Origin: Thelonectria olida
Taxonomy: Eukaryota; Ascomycota; Sordariomycetes; Hypocreales; Nectriaceae
Length of the DNA: 64,000 nucleotides
Assembly: GCA_020736575.1 (NCBI GenBank)
Contig: JAGPYM010000028.1
Coordinates: 1-64,000 of the forward strand
Reading direction: 5' to 3'
The notes beneath the pieces are model-generated. The model made no database searches. It worked only from the letters and a program-made list of their open reading frames with translations, and was not told the DNA's origin. This document shows positions 11,801 through 22,179 of this stretch, one piece after another (positions within the stretch are counted from its first letter, which is position 1; the number at the start of each line of letters is the position of its first letter). Position numbers and translations under genes: made by a program.

Positions 11801-12163
11801 TCATTCATTCGATTGGTCTTTCCCATGCTTTACTTTGGTCGAGATTCTTGTAAACCAAGAACCGGGATCAGGCTCATCCATCAACTGGAGCTTACGCCAG
11901 TCGAGCTCAACGGGATCACCGGACCCAGCCACTCACCCTTGTCCAGATCCGTGATCTCCTTTCTCCATCTCCATTCGTCTCATCAAGCTCGCTTCACCCC
12001 ATTGAACCCTCTTCCATATTTAACCATAAACCGTCTCAGTGCCGGTCTGATTGAAGATGAATTTCTTCACTTTACACACGATCAAATACGTCCAGTTACG
12101 CCACAGTACAGTCCTCCTCTCAATCCGATCATTATCGTCCCGTCACATCTCAGAGTCTTCAGC
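8830..12163. other. 3.3-kb stretch without an intact gene
   Basis: No frame has clear coding character. There are homopolymer runs of C (about 9306-9330) and of G (about 9454-9466 and 11722-11740). Some short frames look like remnants: minus strand 10986-11189 ends in a segment (near HNLLAKLGFVGRHKK) faintly like the end of a GNAT fold, and plus strand around 10460-10550 shows a short RYFWQLTETPFG-like segment next to stops. I cannot assign either. The last part, CT-rich from about 11950, is probably the leader of the gene at 12164. Confidence 0.4.
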
Positions 12164-12907
12164 ATGTCAGCATGCGTCGATCAACCATACAACTCCTGGT
12201 CATGCTACTATGAAACCCAAAAGCAAACAGACTACTGTCAGCTTTCGGGGGAAAGTATTTGGGATCACACACACAACCAAACGGCCCCCCTGCCTATGTG
12301 CATCGACCCAAGACGTGTTTGGGTTCCTTTTTCGTCCTTCGCAACAAGTGAGCTTACCGCGGCCTTGGTGAGTCCACTAGGAGAATTGCAGGACCTGGTC
12401 CCTGGAGAGAGCAAGGCGCTCTACGATACCCATGAACCGCGCCAGGCAATACTCGAGCCTGGGAACTCCCCTGTATTCTCGACAGGCATTTCTGCTGATA
12501 TTGCCGTCAACGACATCGACATGCAGCATCGAGCCGCTACCACATCGAGCACGGCCGAAATCGAAACGGTAGCGGGCATTTTTCCGAGATCCCATGGCAT
12601 GTCTGAGGGGCGCACACAAAAGTCGACCAGCGCGCATGCTGCTAAATCGGAGTCGCATCACTACTTTTCACGGCTGTCTCCTGAATTTATGGAGGATTGT
12701 TCGCATCAAGGGTTGCTGACTGACGACGACTTTAAGTTCCTGGAGGAATGGATAATCCCTTTAGTAGAGGACCCAGCGCCGTCTGCGAACGACACCATCT
12801 CCAATAGACCAAGTCCGAAGGCCAGAGCAATAGATTGTCAAAGTGTACAGCCCGGAGACGCAGTCCATGCAATCTGGCAACTTAGGGAAGCAGCGGCTTT
12901 CACCTGA
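12164..12907 (+). CDS. hypothetical protein, 247 aa
   Basis: The frame is open from 11813, but upstream of 12164 the DNA is pyrimidine-rich and leader-like, so the ATG at 12164 is chosen. The N terminus (MSACVDQPYNSWSCYYETQK) is Cys/Tyr-rich without a hydrophobic signal core. The middle is polar. The C-terminal third has an acidic helical segment (LLTDDDFKFLEEWIIPLVED) and then a disordered tail. No family recognised. A small additional 3' exon cannot be excluded. Confidence 0.5.
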   Translation: MSACVDQPYNSWSCYYETQKQTDYCQLSGESIWDHTHNQTAPLPMCIDPRRVWVPFSSFATSELTAALVSPLGELQDLVPGESKALYDTHEPRQAILEPGNSPVFSTGISADIAVNDIDMQHRAATTSSTAEIETVAGIFPRSHGMSEGRTQKSTSAHAAKSESHHYFSRLSPEFMEDCSHQGLLTDDDFKFLEEWIIPLVEDPAPSANDTISNRPSPKARAIDCQSVQPGDAVHAIWQLREAAAFT

Positions 12908-13698
12908 GTGCCCCCGTAAAAACACTCCATGGTCATGTATCAGCATTGTATACGATGACGGGGATGATGCTGCAGATCAGTATTGGTACGGCCGGATGTG
13001 GTCAAGGCGCATAAGGGAAAATGGAGAAAAAAAGAAGAAGAAATTTGGCTTATGAGGCTGTGGATTTGGAGATATCTTGTGTAGATAGTTTGATTTAGTC
13101 GTGTGCTGCGTTTCCGCGAACATAACCATAAATGACATTCCCAAAGTTCATTTAACCCCCTAAACAAGCATGCAACGGTTGGGTACCCTTGAATGCACCC
13201 GTTCTTCGATGTTCCTAGGCGAGATTCCCTTAACCTTAAATTCTAGGCCAACAAAGACTCATCCTCTGGCCAAATTTTGCTTTGCTAGGCTAACATGGTT
13301 AGTTCGACTTTGGTAGTTTTGGGTTGACCTCATGCTCCCGTGGCCGGAATTCGCACGTCCATATCGCTCTGCGATGGAAAGAAGGGCCTTATCTCATGTA
13401 GATAAATAGTATTCATGGCTGCGCGATACCGTCCAAGCGATGTCTACATCTTGTCGTACCTTCAATCAAACAAGGCCAAGGTCTACATGTCTGTCACCAT
13501 GGACGGCCCGACTACCCCAACCCGATGTAAGGAGTCGTCAAGCCCCGACAATAATACATGCCAAGAAGTAAGTAAGCAATGAATCGGCGAACCATCCGTT
13601 GATACCCTCATTCCACCCACTCACCCACTCACCGTTCACGGATGCTTTATACATAAATTGATGGCGTCTCCGACCAGGTCACAGATGCATTGAAGGGA
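12908..13698. other. intergenic, no gene seen
   Basis: No coding signal. It probably holds the leader of the gene at 13699, including repeated CCACTCAC motifs at about 13614-13632. Confidence 0.45.
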
Positions 13699-14223
13699 AT
13701 GACACTTAGTCATCCCCTGCTTGCCCCAAGCATCCTGTTCGACATGCTTGGCGGAAAAACCATGAAACAATTTGCAATGCTTGACGAAGAAGACCGCCGC
13801 GACATCTTCTGTCAGCATCTAGTGGCGGACGAGTCGATTGAGGTGCGCGAGTACATGGACTTGGATGAACTCAATGCCACGCATTCCTTCTTAGTGTTCC
13901 GGAAGGAGTTCGGAAACAGCAAGCTAGGGCAGCAATTGACGCAAGAAGCCAGGCGGGTGTTCTACGAGGAAAATGACTTTTTCGTCTGGTTGGACGATCT
14001 GGATGACTTTCTGGACGATATCCTACCGGGGGAAGGAAGGATCGAAGCTGCTCCTGTCGCGTCACTCGTGCGCAACATCGCGGTCCTGGTCGAACGCCAC
14101 CAATGCAGGTGTGGGAACCTAACAGACTTTTTCCAGCAAGCAAGGATATTTTCCAATTTGGACAGTATCACTTACGAATGGCGGGACTGCTGGGAGCGGT
14201 ACGATCGACACGAACTAGAGTGA
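13699..14223 (+). CDS. VFYEEN-family protein, short paralogue, 174 aa
   Basis: Single exon from the first in-frame ATG at 13699. The protein aligns through most of its length with the one encoded at 17360-18301: both share an RR-x(2)-F-x(3)-LV-x-DE element, then QEAR-x-VFYEEN, an acidic Asp/Leu-rich stretch, and ASLVRNI or ESLVRHI. Similar VFY-E-N elements occur in fungal 2EXR/F-box-associated families of unknown function. This copy stops about 80 residues after the VFYEEN motif, where the other continues for a further domain of about 115 residues. A short upstream exon like that of its paralogue was sought but not found, so the true N terminus may differ. Confidence 0.6.
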   Translation: MTLSHPLLAPSILFDMLGGKTMKQFAMLDEEDRRDIFCQHLVADESIEVREYMDLDELNATHSFLVFRKEFGNSKLGQQLTQEARRVFYEENDFFVWLDDLDDFLDDILPGEGRIEAAPVASLVRNIAVLVERHQCRCGNLTDFFQQARIFSNLDSITYEWRDCWERYDRHELE

Positions 14224-14724
14224 GACTGACAGATATCCCGACTAATGAGGAAGCGGTCGGCTCTTCGTCTGATTGAGACGTAGCAGCTCAAAAACCAAGA
14301 TCCTTAAACTACCTTTTTTAGCTCATATTTTGTATCGACGACACCTAACTTAGATTAAATGCGCCCTCGTGTGAGATGCTTACAATACACCGCAATTCTT
14401 TACTTTTTCCAATCCCAGCTATCAATTCTCTACAGGGTTTTGATCTTTCGAAGCATCTACCTATCATCCCGTCGTTCTTTTCAGATGTGCTTATGGATGC
14501 TGCGAGCTTAAGGTCTTTGCGACTGTGAGTTTGTTTGGATGACTGCTGCTGATTAGGGTTGCATTTAGCTTCGGTAGATTATGTGACACATTACGTTGGA
14601 TATGCCTACCTTACCAGACAGCCCAAATCCAATCCACAAAAACTAGGGTGATCAAGGACGAGCTGCACCCTTCATCGAAATCTATTTTTTTCTATCTAAG
14701 GGGTAACAAGGTGACCGTCGTACC
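14224..14724. other. intergenic, no gene seen
   Basis: A 500-bp gap between convergent genes; it should contain both transcript ends. No reading frame or repeat stands out. Confidence 0.5.
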
Positions 14725-16709
14725 TTAGGTCGCGTATAGTAGAGTTTCCGAAGGGCAAGCCTCCAAAACATCGCGGTAATCCCGGACCATCTGCCTCCAT
14801 CTCGCATCGTGCCTATTGATTTCAATAAAAGCCCCAATCTTCTCATCTCTGTAGAAACATATCTGGCTTTCCGTCTCTCGACCGCCATGTGCGAAGTCTC
14901 CGAACACAACAAACTGCAGCGAATCCAGTCCGTGGGGACCAAACGCCCACGTGGCAAAATCAAGGAGCTGGCTACAGTGCCTCCATCGCTTGCGTAAGTG
15001 ATATTCGGATTGGATATCCTCGGTGAAGTTCAAACTGAAGTCAATTGCGGTACCTCGAAAGTGCTGATCGACAGGCTCGGCAATACGCTCCCACGCCCAC
15101 CACGGCCTGTATCTTACGTCCTGGGCTGACTGGCGGATATGCAGTAGTTTGAGGCATGGCTCTGCGATGAATGGCGACACAATCGGTTTCTATGACTTCT
15201 CGTTAGCAAGGGCATCTTGGATGAACATCATCGACCTATCAGCTGCCACCTCCGCCTTACCCAGTGTTCGGGAATGCAGGCCAAGCCTAAACATTCCGGC
15301 CTCAGACTGCTGAGCGAGCTCGACGACGGATCGTTTCTGATCTGCAGGATATCTCGTTTCGAGAGTCCAACCCGTGAAGAATCAAACTCGCAGGGCCATG
15401 AAGGGCCATTGATTCCCTTATAGATTCTCTCATGTTGCACATATCTCCGCAACGTTTCTCGATGACCCACAACGTGGGCCCAGAAGTCAATTTCGTGTGA
15501 TGGCGGTGGGCCCACAAGGCTCACAAATAATCTCTCAAGCCCCCTGAAGCTGTCGAGAAACCGGGCGAGCGCCTGCTTCCTCGCTGAGATCGAGGATTCG
15601 TGAGGGCGGTCTTGGATCTCAAGCGTCTGCAGCCTGACCTCTGTCTTCCCATCCATGATTCGCGCCAAGAGCAGGTGCCATCCAAGGCACTTCCGCAGCG
15701 ACAGAGATCTGATCTTACTAAAATCGATCGCGTCTGCAAGATCTGCTCCTACCGGAACACCAGACAGAGACAGAGCTTGGAGTTGACCAAACCATGGCGC
15801 GTCAGGAACGGAAGTCAAGCGAAGGATCTTGTTCGAGAACATGCAAGAGCCACCACGCATCGCTCCATCGCTGACCATGTCAAAACCCCGAGTGCGCCGC
15901 AGCTTCAGGCCTTCCCAGTCCACAAAGTCCAGCTCGAGACTGCGTAGATGCCGCCTGTTGTTGCGGATAGCCAGGGACAGGGTGTCCAAGTCTTCTCCCC
16001 GCGGCGCCTTCCAACAAAACGACCGCAGCTCACGCAGTGTGCCAAGATCTATAGCACTTTTGCGGTGACGGGAGAAGGCACAGTTGTCATGTCCGGTACA
16101 ATCATAAGACGTCGTGAGGCTGAGAGATTGAAGGGACGAGTGCCATAAGGAAATGATTCCGCGGGGACCGAGAATGCTCTGCGGTACGCAGGTCCCCATG
16201 TTCCAGCTGGGAATTTGGTTAGCCAATGGCTCTGGACCAGCTGTGAATCCAAAGAGACAGCGAGTGACATATTACCTGAAGCTCTGTAAGTGATCGAGGG
16301 AATCCCTTCCCATGATTATCTCCGCAGCCAGGGCAAGATGAATAAACTCCTCATGTTCGTTGCCTTCTAGAGAAGCATGTGGGCACCTGACGAAGGTGTG
16401 ATCGTGAAACGAGGACTGAAAGCTCAAGTGTTTTGTGTAACATAGTGGAGCATGCAGCAGACCAACGATGGGCAGTTCATGAAGATAGAATTCGCTCCGC
16501 GGACTGATCTCGATAGCATGCCAGAAAAGCACCAGAACTGCGGACCGTACCGTTCTTGACACTTCGGTAAGCGATTTAAGATCTCGAATGTCGTTCAGCT
16601 GGATACATTAACAACTGGCTTGCGGCAGAGGATGGATAGGAAGGAGTGCAACCTTGTCGGCGATCATACGCAAGACCTCGACCGGCATCGTGGAAATCAC
16701 GTCAGTCAT
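14725..16709 (-). CDS. F-box / leucine-rich protein, 596 aa
   Basis: Four exons on the minus strand, 16709-16653, 16598-16276, 16206-15261 and 15189-14725, all join in frame. Introns are 54, 69 and 71 nt; the last two have clear CTAAC branch points. The first junction restores a classic F-box (STMPVEVLRMIADKLNDIRD, then LKSLTEVSRTVRSAVLVLFW, residues 6 to 45). The long third exon has leucine-rich segments (RSLELDFVDWEGLK, LQALSLSGVPVG, IRSLSLRKCLGW), and the C terminus has the LDSLQFVVFGDF strand typical of fungal F-box/LRR proteins. F-box proteins couple substrates to SCF ubiquitin ligases through Skp1; the target here is unknown. The gene sits between the two VFYEEN paralogues. Confidence 0.8.
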
Positions 16710-17359
16710 GATGGCGGTTCGACTTTGCGAAGGCAGCTAGCTGTCGTATCGGGTCGCGCTGCGCTTCATGACAAGCCGGACGCGAAAAGTGTGACGAGCC
16801 TTGTCTTTGATAGGATGGCTCAAGGCGATTTCCAGCTTTATTTGGATCACTGTACATTGCCCCGATTCAGAAGCTAGGTTGAAGGCTTGCCAGTCGTTTT
16901 CTAGCCCAGCTGATTTTGGATCTTCTCTTGCGATTACTAGTGCCGCTTGGAAGACGCGGTATGGCCCACCAGCCGCCGCCATTCTTTTTGGGCAAAACAC
17001 GAAGCAGCATCTCAGCCAACTTCTAGTCCGATATGGACATGATGTTTTGTAGTTTTTCAGCCGCTTATCAGGTTATCTTCTAGATATCGCACGACGCGAA
17101 AATAGGTGGTCTTTGACCCTCGACGGCGGTGCTCAATGGCAGCGTTATGGTATCAGCTCGGAACGAATAGAAAAGGGCAACGACGAGGTTCTTGATCAAA
17201 ATGCTGGCCTTTCAAAGCTCTGTTCACTTCCTACTCTTTCATCCAACTATATCTTCTCTTGACGAAGCGGCTGCTCCGGGTGGGAGTTTGAGAGCAGAGC
17301 GCGCACACAACGTGAACCATTCGGAAGACAAAGAGGGGGAAAAAGAAAAAGAAAACCGA
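16710..17359. other. divergent intergenic region
   Basis: It separates the minus-strand F-box/LRR gene from the plus-strand VFYEEN paralogue and so should carry both promoters. An A-rich stretch (about 17338-17357) precedes the ATG at 17360. No coding frame is credible. Confidence 0.5.
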
Positions 17360-18301
17360 TGTGTCAAAGCCCTACAACAATCGAAGAGGTATGAAATCCT
17401 TCGCCCGTGGGCCTTCTGCCAATCAGGCCGCATTTGATGAGGAATTCTAACACAATGCTACAAGGACCCCGGAAGAGCCCACCTCGCTCGATTGAACCAA
17501 GATTTCGAGAGATACCAAGAGATGCTCGGCATACTCGGTGAACCAACAGTTGCCACTTTTGCGAGTCTATCAAAGGATGGTCGTCGTCACACCTTTCGTA
17601 GGTGCCTCGTAGAAGACGAACCCATCGAATTTGATGGGGTCTTCGAGTGGCAGTGCTGCAGAGCCGTTTACACATTCGGGCTGTTCATGGAGCATTTGAA
17701 CGGTGATGAGGCAGCACAACAGCTGATCCAGGAAGCCAGATGTGTGTTCTACGAAGAGAATACATTCGTCATGTCGTCAAACTGGCTCGACCAGTTCCTG
17801 AATAACAGACTTGGTGATGGGGAGAAGCCAGCGAGCGTCGAGTCCCTAGTACGACACATTACTGTCCAGGTTGATCGTCGGTATTGCAATGCGACAGATC
17901 TAGCGCCAAGTCTCCTAGATGTCTTTCGAATCACCAATCCGGAGCGAATCTCCCTCGAGATCCTGGACAGAGGTGTACCAGACGGCCGTGATTTTGCCAC
18001 CCAGGAGACCATCAAGATGATTTCCGGTGTCGTTCGAGACCTCATCGACTACTTTGGCCGGCGTCTCACAGTTTCAAAGGTTACGTTCTCGGACGACGAC
18101 TTCAAGGACGGGCTCACAACCTATCCGGCCGATTTCTGCGATATCAAGTCCTATTGGAATCTACCCACCAAAAGGACAAGAGAAAAGGCATTGAAAGGGC
18201 AAGTGTCGTTCGAGGAGCTCATGCAGATTCAGATAGAAGAGTGGACTGACCGGTCCTTTGATCCTTATCCTCTCAATGCGGTAGATGATGTGAGAAGCTG
18301 A
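17360..18301 (+). CDS. VFYEEN-family protein, long paralogue, 288 aa
   Basis: Two exons: 17360-17389 (ten codons, MCQSPTTIEE) and 17465-18301, separated by a 75-nt intron (GTATGA donor, CTAAC branch, CTACAAG acceptor) that keeps the frame. It shares with the 13699-14223 protein the core around EARCVFYEENTFVM and ESLVRHITVQVDRRYC. Beyond that, this copy has about 115 more residues with a helical region (ETIKMISGVVRDLIDYFGRR) and an acidic C terminus. I know no biochemical function for the family; similar modules often occur beside F-box proteins in fungi. It is probably the complete version, the upstream paralogue being shortened. Confidence 0.65.
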
Positions 18302-18662
18302 CGGGCACCTTTCCGTCCTGCGTCAAGGAATGTAGGTAAGGAAGGGTCAGTCAAAGGCGAAAGCACGAAGTATTCCCAGCGCGAGCTCGCTCGCATTAAC
18401 TCTTAGAAGGGATAACTCAATATAGGCCAGCGAAATACAATAAGAAAGGATACATTCATGGGATGGAATAAGTGGTATTTGCAGCAGGATCAATAAATGC
18501 ACAGCATCACACTCTTCCTTGGCTTCTATGCTTGTCTTCTATGCTTGTCTCCACCCCCCTCTGCCTTCCCCCACCCCTCATCAACCCACCCCATACATCC
18601 CAACGGAAGCAAGACTGAACCCTTTCCGCCCATCCCCTCCCCGGACGTCAGCGGCGTACCTG
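18302..18662. other. convergent intergenic region
   Basis: It separates the stop of the VFYEEN gene from the stop of the F-box/ankyrin gene. It is rich in CT and CCC runs from about 18530. A frame continues over it (18497-18910) but is mostly antisense to the F-box/ankyrin gene. Confidence 0.5.
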
Positions 18663-20000
18663 TCATCGGGATCCACTTTGTCCCCCTCGAGAAGCCCCGC
18701 CTTCCAATTTCTGCAGGCCGTGTGCCGTCAACGAAAGACTTTGGCTCTTCAGCTGCTCGACTAGCTCCACAAGTTGGGTCGGGACTCTGCGGAGGAAGTA
18801 ACCCATTGATGCATCTCTTTTCTCCGGAGGAAGGCTTGAGCCATATGAAAACAAAAAATCAAAGCTCTTCAACAATTTACGGTGTTGACAGACAATACGC
18901 CGCCGCCTAGTATGGCTGCCCAATTCCATCTCGTCCAAGACCTCTAGTAATTCAAGGTAAACGCCAGGACGAATGCCCACGCCATGACGCAGCAGCACGG
19001 ATGCGATCGGCAAATCTGCTCGGTGAATTGACAACGTCCGCTGTAGTAGGCCTTCTAGCATATCTAAGAACTCCTTCGGTCGTTCCTCTTTCTCTCCTTG
19101 GCTTTCCGATTCCAGCGCACGTTGTAGAGTGATGATCCTGTCAATCACGGCGATTTGCTTGTCCTTGTAGAAGCTTGGAACCTTTTGCGTGGCCACGAAA
19201 ATGATGAGATCCAAGCACCCGCGCGTCTCGAGGGCTTTTGCCAAATGAACAGACCCTGCATTCAAGAGCCCCACAACATCAGCCCAATGGTGGGTGCGAC
19301 ACAATTCCCAGATGGGCTCTCGCACATCAGCGCCGAGACTGATGACATGGGGCACCATCCACGGCTGCCCGGAACGGAGGGCCAAAACAAGACTAGGCGG
19401 ACCGGGAACGGTCTTTTCATTCATATCCAGACTGGTACACCTGACAAGATACGCAGTCAATGTAGGAAGACTGTTTACTATTGCGGCGCGAAGCGCGTTC
19501 TGGGGCGAATCTGGCCGTACCAACGAGGCGCCGCGACTTGCCAGCCATGCCGCTGCAAGGTCTCGCTTGTTGGCAATCGCTTGAAACAGAGGCGGCGTCA
19601 CTACGCCTCCCGGCCCATCCGGGGAAACGCCGCGATCGAGGAGGAAACCAACGATACGACTACGGCCGCGACTCGCTGCCAAGCAGAGCGGCGAATGAAC
19701 GGCGATCTGGCTGGGCTCCTGAAGAAAAGACCGCACTCCGTGAAAATCCCGACACAGTTTGAAGTCTGCCCCACCCCTCGCCGCGGCCTGAAGTGTGCCG
19801 AGAGCCACGACGTCATCGGTGCATCGGGTGATGGCGTGGAAAACAGAGGATGAACCATAATTCTGAACATCGCACATGTATAGGGTAGGATTGCACGTTT
19901 CATAGAGTCGTTTGCACGCGCAGACGAGCGAGGCCTGCGTCTCCAATGGGCAGGACTTGGCGATCATGCGAGCAAGCTCAGGAGGAAGTGAAAGAAGCAT
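18663..20000 (-). CDS. F-box and ankyrin-repeat protein, 445 aa
   Basis: Single exon with an ATG at 20000. The N terminus is an F-box (MLLSLPPELARMIAKSCPLE, continuing to residue 40). Ankyrin-type repeats follow: SPLCLAASRGRSRIVGFLLD and the GVSPDGPGG finger at about 100 to 132, then TPPLFQAIANKRDLAAAWLA with RGASL, and weaker ones around NALRAAIVNSLPTLTAYLVR. The second half is mostly helical and may hold degenerate repeats (ASVLLRHGVGI). The combination is common in filamentous ascomycetes and points to an SCF ubiquitin-ligase adaptor recognising a client through the ankyrin stack. The C-terminal tail is Gly/Ser-rich. The client is unknown. Confidence 0.75.
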   Translation of the reverse strand: MLLSLPPELARMIAKSCPLETQASLVCACKRLYETCNPTLYMCDVQNYGSSSVFHAITRCTDDVVALGTLQAAARGGADFKLCRDFHGVRSFLQEPSQIAVHSPLCLAASRGRSRIVGFLLDRGVSPDGPGGVVTPPLFQAIANKRDLAAAWLASRGASLVRPDSPQNALRAAIVNSLPTLTAYLVRCTSLDMNEKTVPGPPSLVLALRSGQPWMVPHVISLGADVREPIWELCRTHHWADVVGLLNAGSVHLAKALETRGCLDLIIFVATQKVPSFYKDKQIAVIDRIITLQRALESESQGEKEERPKEFLDMLEGLLQRTLSIHRADLPIASVLLRHGVGIRPGVYLELLEVLDEMELGSHTRRRRIVCQHRKLLKSFDFLFSYGSSLPPEKRDASMGYFLRRVPTQLVELVEQLKSQSLSLTAHGLQKLEGGASRGGQSGSR

Positions 20001-20710
20001 TGCTCGTAGGAAAGAAAGTACGGCCTGGATGTTTGTTGCGCCTATTCAACCGGTGGTATGAGTGAGCAGGCTTGGTCCGCTAGGAAAGCCCAAAATCATT
20101 CCGGACAGAGTTTGCCAATCTTTTGGGATGCTCGTTTTTATACAGTCCGCCTATCACGAACGGGGTATTCTTGTTAATCCGTCGAAGACGTTATCCGCCT
20201 ATCAAGCGAATGAAGAGACGCGGACAGATTTTCTTAATTAAGCAAAGGAGGTACGCTGACCAAACAAAATACTCAAACCTTAAAATGACTCCTAAAAGCA
20301 TGTCTCAAACTTGCTGTGCTTCCGTGCGCACACGTGAGGACCGGCCTTTGAAGGAGAAGGGGAAAAAGGAAAAACAAAAAGAAAGAGAGATAGAGCACAC
20401 CCGTAATAGTTCGATACCGGACCCAAGGCAACACCGTGGTACTGGCGGTTGTGCTGGCCGCCGTCAAGTTCGACACAAGATGCCACCGCGCAGCGCCCCA
20501 TTTCAGACGCACGTCTCGGCACACATGTTACTAGTCTTGCCATGCATGTAAGGAGAAGGCTCTATTTTCAGCGGTGGTAAGTTCATCTACTAGAGTTTAT
20601 TGCCAGTCTCCGACGACGCGGTATCTGCTCTGTCAATACATATATTCAGAACATCCTCACTGATGGTGGCCTATCGTTGCTCTCACCATAAAGAATAGCG
20701 CCCTAGCAAT
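20001..20710. other. divergent intergenic region
   Basis: It lies between the start of the F-box/ankyrin gene (minus) and the start of the BAH gene (plus), so it should hold both promoters. A purine-rich tract lies near 20355-20395. No convincing gene. Confidence 0.5.
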
Positions 20711-21570
20711 ATGACGACCAACGATGAAGAAATTCAGTTTCGGCTCGAACAATTTAAGAGTCGGGCTCATTTCAGATTGCGTACAAAAAGACAACAAAAG
20801 AATGAAACTTGCACAGATCGGAGAAACAGGGTACTGACCCAGCAATTTCCCTTTTCCGCGAATCCAAGAACTGATTACTACCGCTTGCAACCATCAGTGA
20901 AATGGGGGCAGATGCAGGCTTACAGAAGCTTTCTTTGCAAGTACCACTCTTTTCCCCTTCGTTTTTTCTTTCTTTCTTTATCCAGTCACCACGTAAACGC
21001 TAACAATCCGTCAAAGTTCACGGCACACGCTTTAACTTAGGGGACTTTGTCAAGGTAGCCCACCTGTCAACAGTTACCGACCTCCCTCACGACCATCCTA
21101 CTGATCCATCAACAAAAAGGCCGTGCCGCGACTGGATCGCCTACATATTGGAAATCAGAGCTGTCGATAGAGAACGCGTCTTTGCCCGAGTCTACTGGAT
21201 GTATTGGCCCGAGGAAATACCACCACAAGCGGCAGCGGGTACCTCACAAATGCATGGACACCCATCGCACTACGCCGACAACGAGCTGGTAGCATCCAAT
21301 CACAGTGAGTTTCCAGTATGGCCCATCCTGGTAGAACTATGACTTATTTCTATTACAGTGGACATTATCGACGTGATGACCGTTAATGGACATGCAAATG
21401 TGGGGGCAATGAGAAGTTCACGGGACGACAAGCGTAGCAATCGCTTCTACTGGAGACAAACATATGACTGTTTACGGAGGCAACTCATCGTCAGTACTAA
21501 CCACAAAGTACCCGTATCAGCTTGTTTTGGAATGTCACGCTAACCAGCGAAGCCTGCCGAACCTGCTTGA
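20711..21570 (+). CDS. BAH-domain protein without PHD finger, about 223 aa
   Basis: Four exons fit: 20711-20960, 21041-21304, 21359-21493 and 21548-21570. The second and third introns (both 54 nt, good GT/AG) are firm. The first uses a weak GTTTTT donor and its exact site is uncertain. Exon 1 gives a basic N terminus followed by KWGQMQAYRSFLC, matching the start of a BAH (bromo-adjacent homology) domain. Exon 2 carries its core: DFVKVAHL, DWIAYILEIRAVD, then VFARVYWMYWPEEIP and NELVASNH. Exon 3 completes it with MDIIDVMTV and FYWRQTYD. BAH domains bind nucleosomes or chromatin proteins. Related fungal proteins usually continue into a PHD zinc finger; here a stop follows a few residues later, so this copy is shortened. 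Confidence 0.65.
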
Positions 21571-22179
21571 ATGCTATTTGACGGGCTTGAAGACAAAAAT
21601 GTGAAGAGCGAAGAGTGAAGATTGTCCATTAGTCTAGCAGGAATCAAAGCATAAGAGCAAGAATAACCTCTACTTTGACGGTTTGCGTTGGTTTTTGTCT
21701 ATGGTGAAGAAAAAACTTTGTCGGCCTTTGTGGCTCCTGGAGGCCTCGGCAATAAACATGATGAAGCTGGCTCAGCCGGGACTGAGGCCATGAAACGAGC
21801 CTTTGGGCATATTACATTTAACAAGCATGTTGTAGCGGGGGTAGTCCCCATAGTCGAACGATCTCGGTGGCCGTAACGGGCGCAATGAATGCATGGGGTC
21901 GATCGAATGCGCGGCCATTTTTGGTCAAGGTGCCGGCGTAAAATGAGGGTGAGAGTATGGGCGCCGAAGCCGCTCTGCCTCGCTCGGCTGCCTGGTCAAC
22001 TTGGGTCGGGACTGTTGCTTCTAACACACATTTGCATAAAGGCAAGTCGCCTTCATGTCTCCATTCTCTTGTACACACGCTTGCCGATTCCCTGCCGTTT
22101 CCTTCTGCATTGATTTGTTTCCGGGCCGTGCAAAACTAGGCTGTCATCCGCTAGAAACTCCTGATTCGTCTTTGAAACA
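21571..22179. other. intergenic, no gene seen
   Basis: This is where a PHD finger would lie if the BAH gene were full length; no Cys/His-rich continuation is visible in any frame. The last 150 nt are probably the promoter and leader of the epoxide hydrolase gene. Confidence 0.45.

Noticed and set aside
19155..19853. Plus-strand frame of 232 codons
   Set aside because: Antisense shadow of the F-box/ankyrin gene; the minus frame has recognisable F-box and ankyrin motifs.
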